Positions 35,326-43,192 are shown, numbered from the stretch's first letter. The stretch: DNA of 64,000 bases from Bacteroidota bacterium (GCA_016717325.1 JADKFV010000008.1:62001-126000), one strand, 5' to 3'. The notes: generated by a model from the sequence alone, not told the origin. Numbers and translations: made by a program.

Positions 35326-36134
35326 CGCCTGCCTGCAAAGAGCAATGCTTATCTTATCTCATTGAAGAAAGACAATTAAGCCGCACGCAGGCGTGCAAAA
35401 TTTTAAAGTGCTCACGCAACAACAAGTACTATCGCAAGCTGATGCCAGACAAAGATGAACAGTTAAAACAAGTCATAGAACAAACCATTGGCTTCAGCAG
35501 AAAAGGAAGAATGAAAGTCATCCGGTTAATTCAAAAACAACAGCCAGCAATAGGCAGCAGTCGCATACGCAGAGTGTACGAGCGATATGGATTTGCATTA
35601 ACCAAAAAATTAAAACGTAGAGTAAAAGACAACCCAAAGAATCCAATTGCAGTACCACTAGCACGTAACATAGAGTGGGGTATGGATTTTATGAGCGATG
35701 CCTTAATTGATGGAAGAAGAATACGCACATTGAATATTGTAGAGCAATATAACCGCGAATGCTTAGGCATCCGTGTAGCACACAGCATCACAGCAAAGAG
35801 TGTTATTGAGTTTTTAGAACAACGCATTGAAATACACGGAAAGCCAATAAGTATCCGCACTGACAACGGACCTGAATTTACCTCGAAAGCATTTCAGCTT
35901 TGGTTGCATAACAAAAAAATAAATTGGAGTAAAATTGAAAAAGGAGCACCACAACAAAATGCCATTGTTGAACGGTTCAATCGCACCTATCGTGAAGATA
36001 TATTGGATGCATACTTATTTAAAAACATTAAACATGCACAGGAAATAACAAATAACTGGATTGAAGAATATAATACCAAGCGCCCGCATCAATCATTAAA
36101 TCAACTAACACCACATGAATTTGCCGCAGCATAA
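35319..36134 (+). CDS. IS3-family transposase OrfB (DDE integrase core)
   Basis: The frame entered by -1 slippage runs VLTPACKEQCLSYLIEERQL, then RTQACKILKCSRNNKYYRKL and on to the first ATG at 35442. The rve-type catalytic core shows WGMDFMSDALIDGRRIRTLN with the first Asp, SIRTDNGPEFTSKAF with the second Asp, and APQQNAIVERFNRTYREDIL with the Glu; it ends YNTKRPHQSLNQLTPHEFAAA. All three DDE residues are present, so the transposase may be active. The motif set fits the IS407 group. Confidence 0.9.
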   Translation, partial: VLTPACKEQCLSYLIEERQLSRTQACKILKCSRNNKYYRKLMPDKDEQLKQVIEQTIGFSRKGRMKVIRLIQKQQPAIGSSRIRRVYERYGFALTKKLKRRVKDNPKNPIAVPLARNIEWGMDFMSDALIDGRRIRTLNIVEQYNRECLGIRVAHSITAKSVIEFLEQRIEIHGKPISIRTDNGPEFTSKAFQLWLHNKKINWSKIEKGAPQQNAIVERFNRTYREDILDAYLFKNIKHAQEITNNWIEEYNTKRPHQSLNQLTPHEFAAA

Positions 36135-36184
36135 GGTTTTTTTTAGGCATGGAGCCTCAAGAATATCAACTTCTTACAGGCAAC

Positions 36185-36215
36185 AAAAAAAACGGACGCA
36201 AATTGATGCGTCCGT
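36185..36215 (-). terminator. Terminator downstream of the small secreted-protein gene (minus strand)
   Basis: Perfect 10-bp stem AACGGACGCA (36191-36200) / TGCGTCCGTT (36206-36215) with a 5-nt loop, followed on the minus strand by a run of eight T. The IS insertion target GGC is 4-6 nt beyond. Confidence 0.75.
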
Positions 36216-36334
36216 TAAAGCACGATATTCCATCGGCATGAACTTATCCCTGGCAGGTTGCTCCTCAGCAGAGCCTGATTCCGTTTCAGTTCATGTTTGC
36301 AATTTTCAATCTCAAAAACTATATTTACAAACTG

Positions 36335-36643
36335 CTAAATTTTCCAGCCACATTCATCGCCATAGTGTATGCCGTTGTACACTCCATCTGCATATCCATC
36401 TGCAATACCATCGTCTATACCAAAACCATGCGTATCATAAGTGCTGGCCTTGTAAAGATAAAAATTTTTCATCACTCTTTGCACAGCAGGTAAGCCATCT
36501 CCCTCATTTGTACCAAGCCTTACAAAATATTTATTGAACCGTTCCCTCAGTGTCCAATACGTTTGCATATTGACGCTTTGTTGTGATAATGCTATGTTAT
36601 GGGCAAAGCAAACCCATAACAATGTAATTGCTAATTTTTTCAT
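36335..36643 (-). CDS. Small exported protein resembling the N-terminus of a larger Bacteroidota secreted family
   Basis: The 102-residue product has a clear signal peptide (MKKLAITLLWVCFAHNIALS, cut after AFHN-like residues). The mature part QTYWTLRERFNKYFVRLGTNEGDGLP resembles the opening of large secreted Bacteroidota proteins (Y-W-x-x-R-x-R-F/L-x-x-x-F-V ... G-x-G-x-x-x-P). It ends after a Gly-Asp-rich stretch (GIDDGIADGYADGVYNGIHYGD) at a TAG. It lies on the same strand just upstream of the IS-cut cargo gene, so it may be a remnant of that gene's 5' end or an independent short protein; the terminator after it favours the latter. Confidence 0.55.
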   Translation of the reverse strand: MKKLAITLLWVCFAHNIALSQQSVNMQTYWTLRERFNKYFVRLGTNEGDGLPAVQRVMKNFYLYKASTYDTHGFGIDDGIADGYADGVYNGIHYGDECGWKI

Positions 36644-36711
36644 ACTAATAAATTTATTTGTTATACTTAAAGAGCTGAATTTAACTTTCTTGTTTGCCTA
36701 ATTGAAATCAA

Positions 36712-37368
36712 TCATTGTATGCAATTATACTTGACCAAATTCCAAACTTGATTTGAATCCAATATTTCTTTTCTAACGATACCTACATTTTGGGCAAAGT
36801 AGAAATTTGTTGGTGAATCATTTTCAGTTGAATTTTTTGAATCGTTGAATTCCACCACATTTTTAAATGTCATATAATTGTTGTAAATTGCCATACACGT
36901 TACCACTCCATTATATGGATATATTTTTTTGCCAATCTCGTATTTATTAGTCCATGAAATAGTTTCACGCCCTTTTGTATTTCTCCATAATAGATTCCTA
37001 AAATCATTTAATTCAGATGACCATGAACTATTACACCAATAAAGAAAATCTTGATTATAACGTGTGCTATGGCATTGAACATTGAACCAATTATATAAAC
37101 CTGCATCATATTCATAATAATTATTTTCGGGTATGGTATCAATTTGGGTGTAGTTGTAAAAAACATAAACACAATCTTCTGCACCTGAAATGCTATCCTG
37201 GTAAATCCAATAAGTACCTACTTTAAAATAACCATAATCAAATGTTTCTTGCGCTAACATGTGATTTTGGTAAGGGTCCTGCACTTCTTTTTTTTTGCAG
37301 CCTTCGGTTGCCAAAGCAACAACACAAATGAGTAATAATAAACTTAGTTTATAATAGCTTGCTTTCAT
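36712..37368 (-). CDS. Lipoprotein of unknown function
   Basis: This 218-residue protein has a lipoprotein signal (LLLICVVALATEGC) followed by KKKEVQDPYQNHML. The rest is rich in Tyr, Asn and Trp (FKVGTYWIYQDSISGAEDCV) like many small Bacteroidota lipoproteins that begin with G-x-Y/W-W-I/V-Y-x-D-S. The lipoprotein at 58439-59119 has the same opening (IGHWVIYDVDSTY), suggesting a shared fold. No catalytic motif. It is divergent from the HTH regulator gene. Confidence 0.7.
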   Translation of the reverse strand: MKASYYKLSLLLLICVVALATEGCKKKEVQDPYQNHMLAQETFDYGYFKVGTYWIYQDSISGAEDCVYVFYNYTQIDTIPENNYYEYDAGLYNWFNVQCHSTRYNQDFLYWCNSSWSSELNDFRNLLWRNTKGRETISWTNKYEIGKKIYPYNGVVTCMAIYNNYMTFKNVVEFNDSKNSTENDSPTNFYFAQNVGIVRKEILDSNQVWNLVKYNCIQ

Positions 37369-37454
37369 GCTTTAATTTTTAATAAGTAAAGGTAGATAAA
37401 AATTTAAAATTTTTGAAACATAAAATTGATGAATAAATTGGTTTACACAACTAT

Positions 37455-37565
37455 AAGAAATATATGGAAATAAAATTTCCAATATGGAAATAAAAATGAA
37501 AGTTTGGCAATTAAATTGAAAATTTAGCAATATATTTGCCAATATAGAAATTAAATTGGAAACTG
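37455..37565. promoter_or_regulatory. Palindrome-rich operator and promoter region before the HTH regulator
   Basis: Three related symmetric elements lie here: GGAAAT-AAA-ATTTCC (37466-37480), ATTTCC-AATAT-GGAAAT overlapping it, and a wider pair TTGGCAAT (37504-37511) with ATTTGCCAA. The -7 element TATATTTG (37531-37538) falls inside the last pair. This is the arrangement expected if the HTH protein binds its own promoter. The region also lies upstream of the divergent lipoprotein gene. Confidence 0.5.
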
Positions 37566-37588
37566 AAAAAATAACAACAACAAATTAT

Positions 37589-37954
37589 ATGACATTAGGC
37601 CAAAAAATACAAAGGCTACGCACTATGCGTGGTTTAAATCAAAGCGACCTTGCTGCACTCATCAACATTGAAGCTTCAACGCTAAGTAAAATAGAGCACG
37701 ACAACTCAAAACCACATTTTGAGTTGATAGAAAAAATTTCCAAAGCATTAGGCGTAACAGTAGATGAGCTAATAAATTTCGATGAACGTACGCAAATAAA
37801 CATTAATAATTCTCACACATCGGGTAATAGTGGTTTTGTAAGTTATGGAGGCAATGTTAATGATGTAGAATTTGTAAAAAATTTATTGCTTTCTGTTCAA
37901 ACCAGGTTAGATAATATTGATGCACGTTTGCAAAAAATGGAAACGAAGTTTTAA
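37589..37954 (+). CDS. XRE-family helix-turn-helix transcriptional regulator
   Basis: From ATG 37589 the product has 121 residues (an in-frame TTG at 37556 would add eleven). Residues ~1-65 form a Cro/CI HTH: LGQKIQRLRTMRGLNQSDLA, INIEASTLSKIEHDNSKP and LEKISKALGVTVDELINF-like helix 5. A linker rich in Asn/Ser/Gly leads to a short coiled coil (FVKNLLLSVQTRLDNIDARLQKME) that could mediate dimerisation. It is probably a DNA-binding repressor acting on the symmetric sites just upstream and perhaps on the divergent lipoprotein gene. No phage or toxin genes are adjacent. Confidence 0.85.
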   Translation: MTLGQKIQRLRTMRGLNQSDLAALINIEASTLSKIEHDNSKPHFELIEKISKALGVTVDELINFDERTQININNSHTSGNSGFVSYGGNVNDVEFVKNLLLSVQTRLDNIDARLQKMETKF

Positions 37955-38090
37955 GCTTTAATATTTAGCATTTTTAGCGAATTAACACAGTTGTTTTGCG
38001 AACTGAATTTTCCTGTTTTTCGGCTGTGAATTTATTTTTGTTAGGTTTCAAAATAGTTCAAAAGGAGAATGCAATTGACATGAAAATATA

Positions 38091-38119
38091 AAAAAAGGCA
38101 ACCATTTCTGATTGCCTTT
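38091..38119 (-). terminator. Terminator of the SRPBCC/GyrI gene (minus strand; may work both ways)
   Basis: Perfect stem AAAGGCAA (38094-38101) / TTGCCTTT (38112-38119), 10-nt loop. On the minus strand it continues into T residues. Confidence 0.75.
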
Positions 38120-38139
38120 ATGTGTTTGTTAAATAAATT

Positions 38140-39174
38140 TTATTTCAAAAAATAATGTATAGCTGTAAGCCACTTGGCAGTATCTTTTTCTACCATTGGG
38201 TCGTTTACATATTGTTCCAATACCATTTCGGGTTTAGGTTCTTTACCTTTAGCAATCACATATTTATCCAAAGCCTCGTAAGCCGGATACGATTTTGCAT
38301 AATCGCCATAGTAATCTAAATGGTAATATGGCATAGGAGGTATAACTACCATCGTATATCCATCAATCTTTGTTCCGGCAGGCACAGGCATTGCTGCTGC
38401 CATATCGGTTATACCTTTTTCCATATCGAACATATAATAAATTCCACATGGTTGGCCAATTGGTTCAATTTTATTTTTGCCTAAGGCTTCACCCATTTTT
38501 GCATAATTGTCGGCAAAGAAACTTTGAATGTCCGATGCGTTTATGGTTTTACGCACAGTAATAAAAGTATTGCCGGCATATTGTTTTTCTTCAATTTTAT
38601 AATCGGCACCCGATGATGGTGCAGGCACGTTTTTCGATTCTTCTTCTACAATAGTTTGCATGTAGCCAAACCCTTCCTGAAACGATTTGCGCATCATACC
38701 TTCGAAACCCATAAGTGCAGTAAAAATACTGCCGGGAAATTTGTTTTCGCCATCCATGGTCCACGATACTTTTTGCGAGCCATCGGCATTTGGAGTCATA
38801 GCAAATACAGTTTTGCAATGTGCATCCATAGGAGTAAGGAAATGTAAATCGGAAGTAACTTTTTGGCCCGCCACTACTTCAGTATTGGTCATGCTGCCCG
38901 AGCCAACATCTTTGTTGCCTTCCCATGCGTATACCGAACCAACTGCGCCCGGTTCACCTGTAAAAGTTGTTTTCATATTAGGGTCAAGTTTTCCCCATGG
39001 ATTCCATTTCGCAAACTTATTAAGGTCGCTGATATTTTTCCATATTACATCAGGATTGCCCTTAATGTCGGCCGTTTCCGTAATACTGTATGGTCCGGCT
39101 TTAACAAGACCAAGCACTACTGCAATTGCAATCAGCATCAATACAACGATGCCAATAATTTTTAAAATTCTCAT
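38140..39174 (-). CDS. SRPBCC (polyketide cyclase-like) protein with C-terminal GyrI-like domain
   Basis: This 344-residue protein starts with one hydrophobic anchor (ILKIIGIVVLMLIAIAVVLGL). Residues ~28-175 are an SRPBCC/START-like cavity domain (ADIKGNPDVIWKNISDLNKFAKWNPW, FTGEPGAVGSVYAWEGN), cut to motifs. From about 195 a GyrI-like domain follows (IEEKQYAGNTFITVRKTI, PIGQPCGIYYMF, DGYTMVVIPPMPYYHLDYYGDY). Both domains bind small hydrophobic molecules. The pair is common in Bacteroidota, but its ligand is not known. It has its own promoter and terminator. Confidence 0.8.
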   Translation of the reverse strand: MRILKIIGIVVLMLIAIAVVLGLVKAGPYSITETADIKGNPDVIWKNISDLNKFAKWNPWGKLDPNMKTTFTGEPGAVGSVYAWEGNKDVGSGSMTNTEVVAGQKVTSDLHFLTPMDAHCKTVFAMTPNADGSQKVSWTMDGENKFPGSIFTALMGFEGMMRKSFQEGFGYMQTIVEEESKNVPAPSSGADYKIEEKQYAGNTFITVRKTINASDIQSFFADNYAKMGEALGKNKIEPIGQPCGIYYMFDMEKGITDMAAAMPVPAGTKIDGYTMVVIPPMPYYHLDYYGDYAKSYPAYEALDKYVIAKGKEPKPEMVLEQYVNDPMVEKDTAKWLTAIHYFLK

Positions 39175-39241
39175 TTTGTTTTTTTTATTAATTGGTTAAA
39201 GATTTATTGAGGATAATCGTGACTAGGGGATTATCGCGGCA

Positions 39242-39249
39242 CAAAAATA
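39242..39249 (-). promoter_or_regulatory. Minus-strand -7 element for the SRPBCC/GyrI gene
   Basis: Read on the minus strand as TATTTTTG followed by TG, a match to TAnnTTTG, 68 nt before the ATG at 39174. Confidence 0.4.
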
Positions 39250-39270
39250 ATAATAATTATTAAAGAAAAT

Positions 39271-39528
39271 TGGGGGAAAGGAGTAAGGTCAAAATTCAAA
39301 GAGGAGTAAGTCAAAAGGAGTAAAGGCAAAATTCAAAAAGGACTAAGTCAAAAGGAGTAAAGTCAAATGGAAAAGTTAAAAGGAGTAAAGGCAAAATTCA
39401 AAAAGGACTAAATCAAAAGAAAAATGTACACACTCAATACAACAAATCTCAATACTCACTACTATATATCTCACTACTCACTACTATAAATCTCAATACT
39501 CAATACAAAAATACCCAATACCAAAATA
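39271..39528. repeat. Two adjoining low-complexity tandem repeat blocks
   Basis: From 39271 to about 39420 units of the form GGAGTAAAGGCAAAATTCAA-AAAGGACTAAGTCAAAA recur about four times with period near 40. From about 39425 to 39528 units like CTCAATACT / CTCACTACTATA repeat with period near 10. The block ends at the aat stop codon. No coding signal is seen. Confidence 0.7.
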
Positions 39529-40133
39529 CTAACCCACAAAAGCCAAATACGTTTCGAGGTCAATCATCTCTGCACCCATCGAAATTAAATGTTGTGTTTC
39601 TACCTGACAATCGATAAGGGTAAAATTTTTATTTTGACACAACCATATCAACGCAAGTTTCGAAGTATTGGGTTCGGTGTGAAACATACTTTCGCCACAA
39701 AAACATTGTTGATTACAGTGCCATATAAACCACCAACAAGTTCATCACCATTCCACACTTCAACCGACTTACAAATTCCCTTGCTGTGTAAATCGCAATA
39801 CATATCGAGAAAAGATTGGTTTATCCAGGTGTGGTTATCATCGCCACGTTCGGTAAGTGCACATTTCATCATCACCTTTTCGAAGGCAGTATTAAAAGTA
39901 ATGCGATATTTATTTTTATGGATAAGCTGCCGCATCGATTTCGAGACTTTTATTTTTTGCGGAAAAATTACAAAACGTGGGTTGTATGCAAACCAGTAAA
40001 AGCAGCCTTCCTCTTCGTACCATGGAAAAAACCCACGCGAATACCCGTCCATTATCAATTTTTCGGAAAGCTCAAACGTACGCACAATAGCGCATTCTTC
40101 GAGGTCGTTGGTAAGTGTGGGAAACTGCCGCAT
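39529..40133 (-). CDS. aat: Leucyl/phenylalanyl-tRNA-protein transferase, frameshifted in the read sequence
   Basis: Aat adds Leu or Phe to proteins with N-terminal Lys or Arg, marking them for ClpAP. Motifs: GYSRGFFPWYEEEG, FYWFAYNPRFVI, ALTERGDDNHTWINQSF and KSVEVWNGDELVGGLYG. The first frame is lost after INNVF; adding one base to the five-A run at 39699-39703 (plus strand) restores INNVFCGESMFHTEPNTSKL, then ALIWLCQNKNFTLIDCQVE and a stop at 39529. Rejoined length is 201 residues, usual for Bacteroidota Aat, with the diagnostic GESMF motif. The break is probably a sequence error. Confidence 0.9.
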
Positions 40134-40326
40134 TCAATAATTTATTTGCGTTTCAAATAGTGCAATGCAAATAAAATAATTTATACCGAAACATCTCAGG
40201 TAAAGAAAAAAATCAGTTGCTGCTTATCGGATTGTCGGAAGATGATTTTAAAAATAAAAGCATCCGTGCTTTTTGTTTACTTTAAATATGCTGCTGCCTG
40301 ATTGCTGTACAATGTCTTTGACTCAA

Positions 40327-41370
40327 CTATTTGTAAAACAATTCCTTAGCAGCAGACTTATTATCGGTGTTCCATAAACATACAGCTTTATGAAACGTGG
40401 CTTCTTCCAAAAACGGATTGGTTTGCATTTCTATAATTTTATCGAACCATAATATTGCATTTGAAGGGTCGTTCAAATTTTCGAGGGCAATACCTTTGTA
40501 AAAAATGCAATTTGCATCCATTGGTTTTACTACGAGTATATCATCGAACATGGCAATGGCATTTGTGTTTTCATTTTCGTGAATGGCTTGCATTGCACGA
40601 GCCAACAAAATTCTATAGTCAACAGTATTGTTATTGGCCAGTATATCATTTTTGGCATTGCCGTTGTCACGGTTTTTGAATTGTGCCTGCAAGCCTGAAT
40701 TTATTTTTGCCGATTCTTCATCGCTGTAAAGGTTTGTATAATCAATAGTTTTTAGCCCGCTCATGTAAATGATGTTATTGTACTTAGCATCCATATTTTT
40801 TAAATCGGGAATTGTCGCATCCGAAATTTCAATTCTTGCAGGGTTCACTGCATTTAATGGCGATATGCTTTCGATGTGTTTGTGCACATCTTTTTTTGAT
40901 GCATTGTACTCGAGGTAAGTGATAATGGTTTCGTTTTTATTTTCGATGGTTGTAAAAGTTGGCGCCACAAATTTTTCGCCTTGAGGTTTTATAATTTGCT
41001 CACTTACATTGGTTGGATTTGCAGATTTTATTTTTTGCCTTTGATTAATAAAATACCAGAAATAAGCACAGCAAAAAATAAGCAATGCTGTAATAATCAC
41101 CACTACCGGTAGATTGTGTGTTGGCTTAAGTGGTTTGTGTTTTAGCGATTTTGATGTGCGGGCTGTCCATTGGGTTTTTATATCTTTTATATGGATGGGA
41201 AATGGCATAAGCGAAACCCCTTCCATAGCCTCGCTGCACAGTGCGCACAATGCAATATGATTGCGACACCTTTGCGCTTGTTCGCCTTTCATATTGCCCG
41301 CTTGCAATGCCAGCATTTCATCGGCACTCAGGTGGTTCAATATTTCACTATTGCTATTATCGGCTTTCAT
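40327..41370 (-). CDS. Membrane anti-sigma factor with zinc-binding ZAS motif and TPR-like periplasmic part
   Basis: The 347-residue protein has His38-x3-Cys42-x2-Cys45 (HIALCALC), the zinc-associated anti-sigma (ZAS) motif, near the N-terminus. A transmembrane helix follows (LPVVVIITALLIFCCAYFWY, residues ~88-107). The C-terminal ~90 residues look like TPR helices (ILLARAMQAIHENENTNAIAMFDDILVVKP and NPFLEEATFHKAVCLWNTDN), cut to motifs. The gene overlaps the ECF sigma gene by 14 nt, so it most likely sequesters that sigma factor at the inner membrane. The TPR end facing the periplasm may sense or bind a partner. Confidence 0.75.
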   Translation of the reverse strand: MKADNSNSEILNHLSADEMLALQAGNMKGEQAQRCRNHIALCALCSEAMEGVSLMPFPIHIKDIKTQWTARTSKSLKHKPLKPTHNLPVVVIITALLIFCCAYFWYFINQRQKIKSANPTNVSEQIIKPQGEKFVAPTFTTIENKNETIITYLEYNASKKDVHKHIESISPLNAVNPARIEISDATIPDLKNMDAKYNNIIYMSGLKTIDYTNLYSDEESAKINSGLQAQFKNRDNGNAKNDILANNNTVDYRILLARAMQAIHENENTNAIAMFDDILVVKPMDANCIFYKGIALENLNDPSNAILWFDKIIEMQTNPFLEEATFHKAVCLWNTDNKSAAKELFYK

Positions 41371-41926
41371 TTTTTTTGTTGAGTAAATAATTTTTCAAAT
41401 TCCTTTTTCCGTTTTGTATAAAACTTTTTACCTGATTTAAGTCGTATCCGGTTTGTGTACTTATTTCCACATAAGATTTTTTTTCGAGATAAAATAATTG
41501 AATACAGATTCGTTGTTGCTCATTTATCGATTCTATGGCTTCGGGCAGATTTGGCAGGTGAGCATATATTTCAAGTTCTGCTTCTTGTTCCATTTCCACA
41601 TCGGCCATAGTATGTTCGAGTGGTATTTTGTTTTTTTCTTTTTGCTGAACCGCTAAACAATTGTTGCGCGCAACAGAGTGTATCCATGACGAAAAATTTG
41701 TTACCTCATATTTCTTTAAATCGTCAAACAGTTTTTCGAAAATGTTTAGCACCGCATCTTTACTCATATCCTCATCGCGGAGGTACTTGTAACATATACT
41801 GTATACCAGGTGGCCATACCTTTCATAAAGTACACCCACCACTGCCGTATCGCCATCTTTTTTATAAGTGGCAATCAGCTCTGCATCGCTTTGCTGGTGG
41901 TGTGTCTTTTTATTCCTGAACCACAT
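41357..41926 (-). CDS. RNA polymerase ECF-type sigma factor (first copy)
   Basis: This 189-residue protein is a sigma-70 family ECF factor. Region 2 is seen as LYERYGHLVYSICYKYLRDEDMSKDAVLNIFEKLF, cut to motifs, with FSSWIHSVARNNCL, and region 4 as INEQQRICIQLFYLEKKSYVEISTQTG and a helix leading to IQNGKRNLKNYL. It overlaps the downstream anti-sigma gene, a standard sigma/anti-sigma pair. It is divergent from the TonB-plug protein gene across a 287-nt gap that contains its probable promoter. Confidence 0.88.
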   Translation of the reverse strand: MWFRNKKTHHQQSDAELIATYKKDGDTAVVGVLYERYGHLVYSICYKYLRDEDMSKDAVLNIFEKLFDDLKKYEVTNFSSWIHSVARNNCLAVQQKEKNKIPLEHTMADVEMEQEAELEIYAHLPNLPEAIESINEQQRICIQLFYLEKKSYVEISTQTGYDLNQVKSFIQNGKRNLKNYLLNKKNESR

Positions 41927-42040
41927 AAATATTTTTTACAAAAACTTTCATTCAGTTCAATATGATGGCGGTCATCCTCGCGCTATTTGTTAGATAAAGA
42001 ATTGTCCGTTTTCCACATGTAAATTGCTAAATTATTTTTA

Positions 42041-42048
42041 CAAACTTA
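42041..42048 (-). promoter_or_regulatory. Minus-strand -7 element for the sigma/anti-sigma operon
   Basis: Read on the minus strand as TAAGTTTG, matching TAnnTTTG, about 115 nt before the sigma ATG. No clear -33 box. Confidence 0.35.
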
Positions 42049-42213
42049 AGAAGTTTATTTATGAATGATTAAAATCTTGGACTATTGCCATAATGCATGC
42101 ACCTGCTTTATGACATTATGCTGACAATAAAATACTGTATGCATGTGTGGAATATCTTCTCCATTTTATCAATGATGTAATTCGATAAAGTTTAAATTAT
42201 TAAAAACAAAAAA

Positions 42214-42924
42214 ATGAAGTCAGCAAAATTATTTTTATCAGCATGGATGATTGTAAGTGTGTTCTTATTTTCATCATCAATCAAAGCCCAATCGGAAATG
42301 GGCGAATTGCAGGGCACAGTATTAAACAGTGTAACAAATGAACCTGTGCCGTTTGCCAGTGTAGCATTGTTTTCGCAAGGCAATGTGGTAATGGGTGCCA
42401 GCACCGATTTCAATGGCAAGTACAAATTAAAGCCATTGAAAGTTGGAAATTATGAACTGCGTGTAAGCAATATTGGTTACGGTGCTTACAAATTGGAAGA
42501 TTTAAAAATCGGTTCAAACAAAATTACATTATGTAATGTAAAACTTGTTGAAGGAACCGATTTGCCTCCTATTGTTGTAATCTGGGAACGGCCTATAATA
42601 GAGCCTGGAGTTACCTCAACACTTACAACGCTTGATGCAGCACAGTTAAGACATTCTGCTGTTACCAACATTCGTGATTTGGCATCTACTGCTACCGGTA
42701 CTTTTCAGAAGAAGGAAGGTGGCAGCATTAACATACGCGGTTCGCGAGATAATGCTACCATGTATATAATTGATGGCGTACGCTGCGATGCAAACATTTC
42801 TATACCACGCAGTGCCATTGCCGAAATGAATATATTAACAGGAGGTATTCCCGCAATGTTTGGCGATGCTACAGGTGGCATTGTTATTATTACCACCAAG
42901 AGCTATATTGGGAGTAATAATTAA
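42214..42924 (+). CDS. Exported protein with carboxypeptidase-regulatory-like and TonB plug domains but no barrel
   Basis: This 236-residue protein has a signal peptide ending SSIKAQ. Residues ~30-110 are a CarboxypepD_reg-like beta-sandwich (LQGTVLNSVTNEPVPFASV, GKYKLKPLKVGNYELRVSNIGY). Residues ~125-232 form a TonB-receptor plug (TSTLTTLDAAQLRHSAVTNI, GSINIRGSRDNATMYIIDGV, MNILTGGIPAMFGDATGGIV). It then stops at TAA; the 22-strand barrel of a TonB-dependent receptor is absent and the downstream sequence does not code for one. It is divergent from an ECF sigma gene. It may be a periplasmic or outer-membrane signalling or accessory protein, or a truncated receptor. Confidence 0.8.
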   Translation: MKSAKLFLSAWMIVSVFLFSSSIKAQSEMGELQGTVLNSVTNEPVPFASVALFSQGNVVMGASTDFNGKYKLKPLKVGNYELRVSNIGYGAYKLEDLKIGSNKITLCNVKLVEGTDLPPIVVIWERPIIEPGVTSTLTTLDAAQLRHSAVTNIRDLASTATGTFQKKEGGSINIRGSRDNATMYIIDGVRCDANISIPRSAIAEMNILTGGIPAMFGDATGGIVIITTKSYIGSNN

Positions 42925-42996
42925 ATAGCAATCCTATTCGATTTAACTATAAGCGTATACGTTTATTTTTTTTCTTGATAGTTTTTCTCTTTCAAT

Positions 42997-43074
42997 AGGG
43001 TGATTAGTTTTATCCTGCAAAAGCGATGATGTAATTTCATTCCGTGTAGCTAGAAACTAACCACCCTTTTTTTT
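42997..43074 (+). terminator. Long-stem hairpin with T run after the plug-protein gene
   Basis: AGGGTGATTAGTTT (42997-43010) pairs with AAACTAACCACCCT (43054-43067) over 14 bp with one mismatch, enclosing a 43-nt loop, and is followed by eight T. It can end the plug-gene transcript, but the large loop is unusual and a small structured RNA is possible. Confidence 0.55.
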
Positions 43075-43192
43075 AGAAAAAGTTGACCCTTGAACTATTT
43101 TTTTTCTTGTTCTGTTTTTGTTTACTAATTTTAAACTTTGGCTGTGTACCAAAAATTTAATTTTATTCGTCTTTCGAAAAAATAGAACCACG

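Larger units (their letters stand above)
34996..36178 (+). mobile_element. IS3-family insertion sequence, about 1.18 kb, with GGC target duplication
   Basis: The element carries two overlapping transposase frames. Its left end reads TGTAAAATTTGAG; the right end on the opposite strand reads TGTAAGAAGTTGA, an imperfect inverted repeat starting TGTAA. The flanks are GGC at 34993-34995 and GGC at 36179-36181, a 3-bp direct repeat as expected for IS3-family insertion. The left flank is the 5' part of a secreted-protein gene; the right flank is the terminator of the small gene at 36335-36643. Ends were found by eye and could be off by a few bases. Confidence 0.75.

Noticed and set aside
36115..36537. 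140-residue plus-strand open frame after the IS transposase
   Set aside because: It is antisense to the small secreted-protein gene and the terminator, with no family motif.
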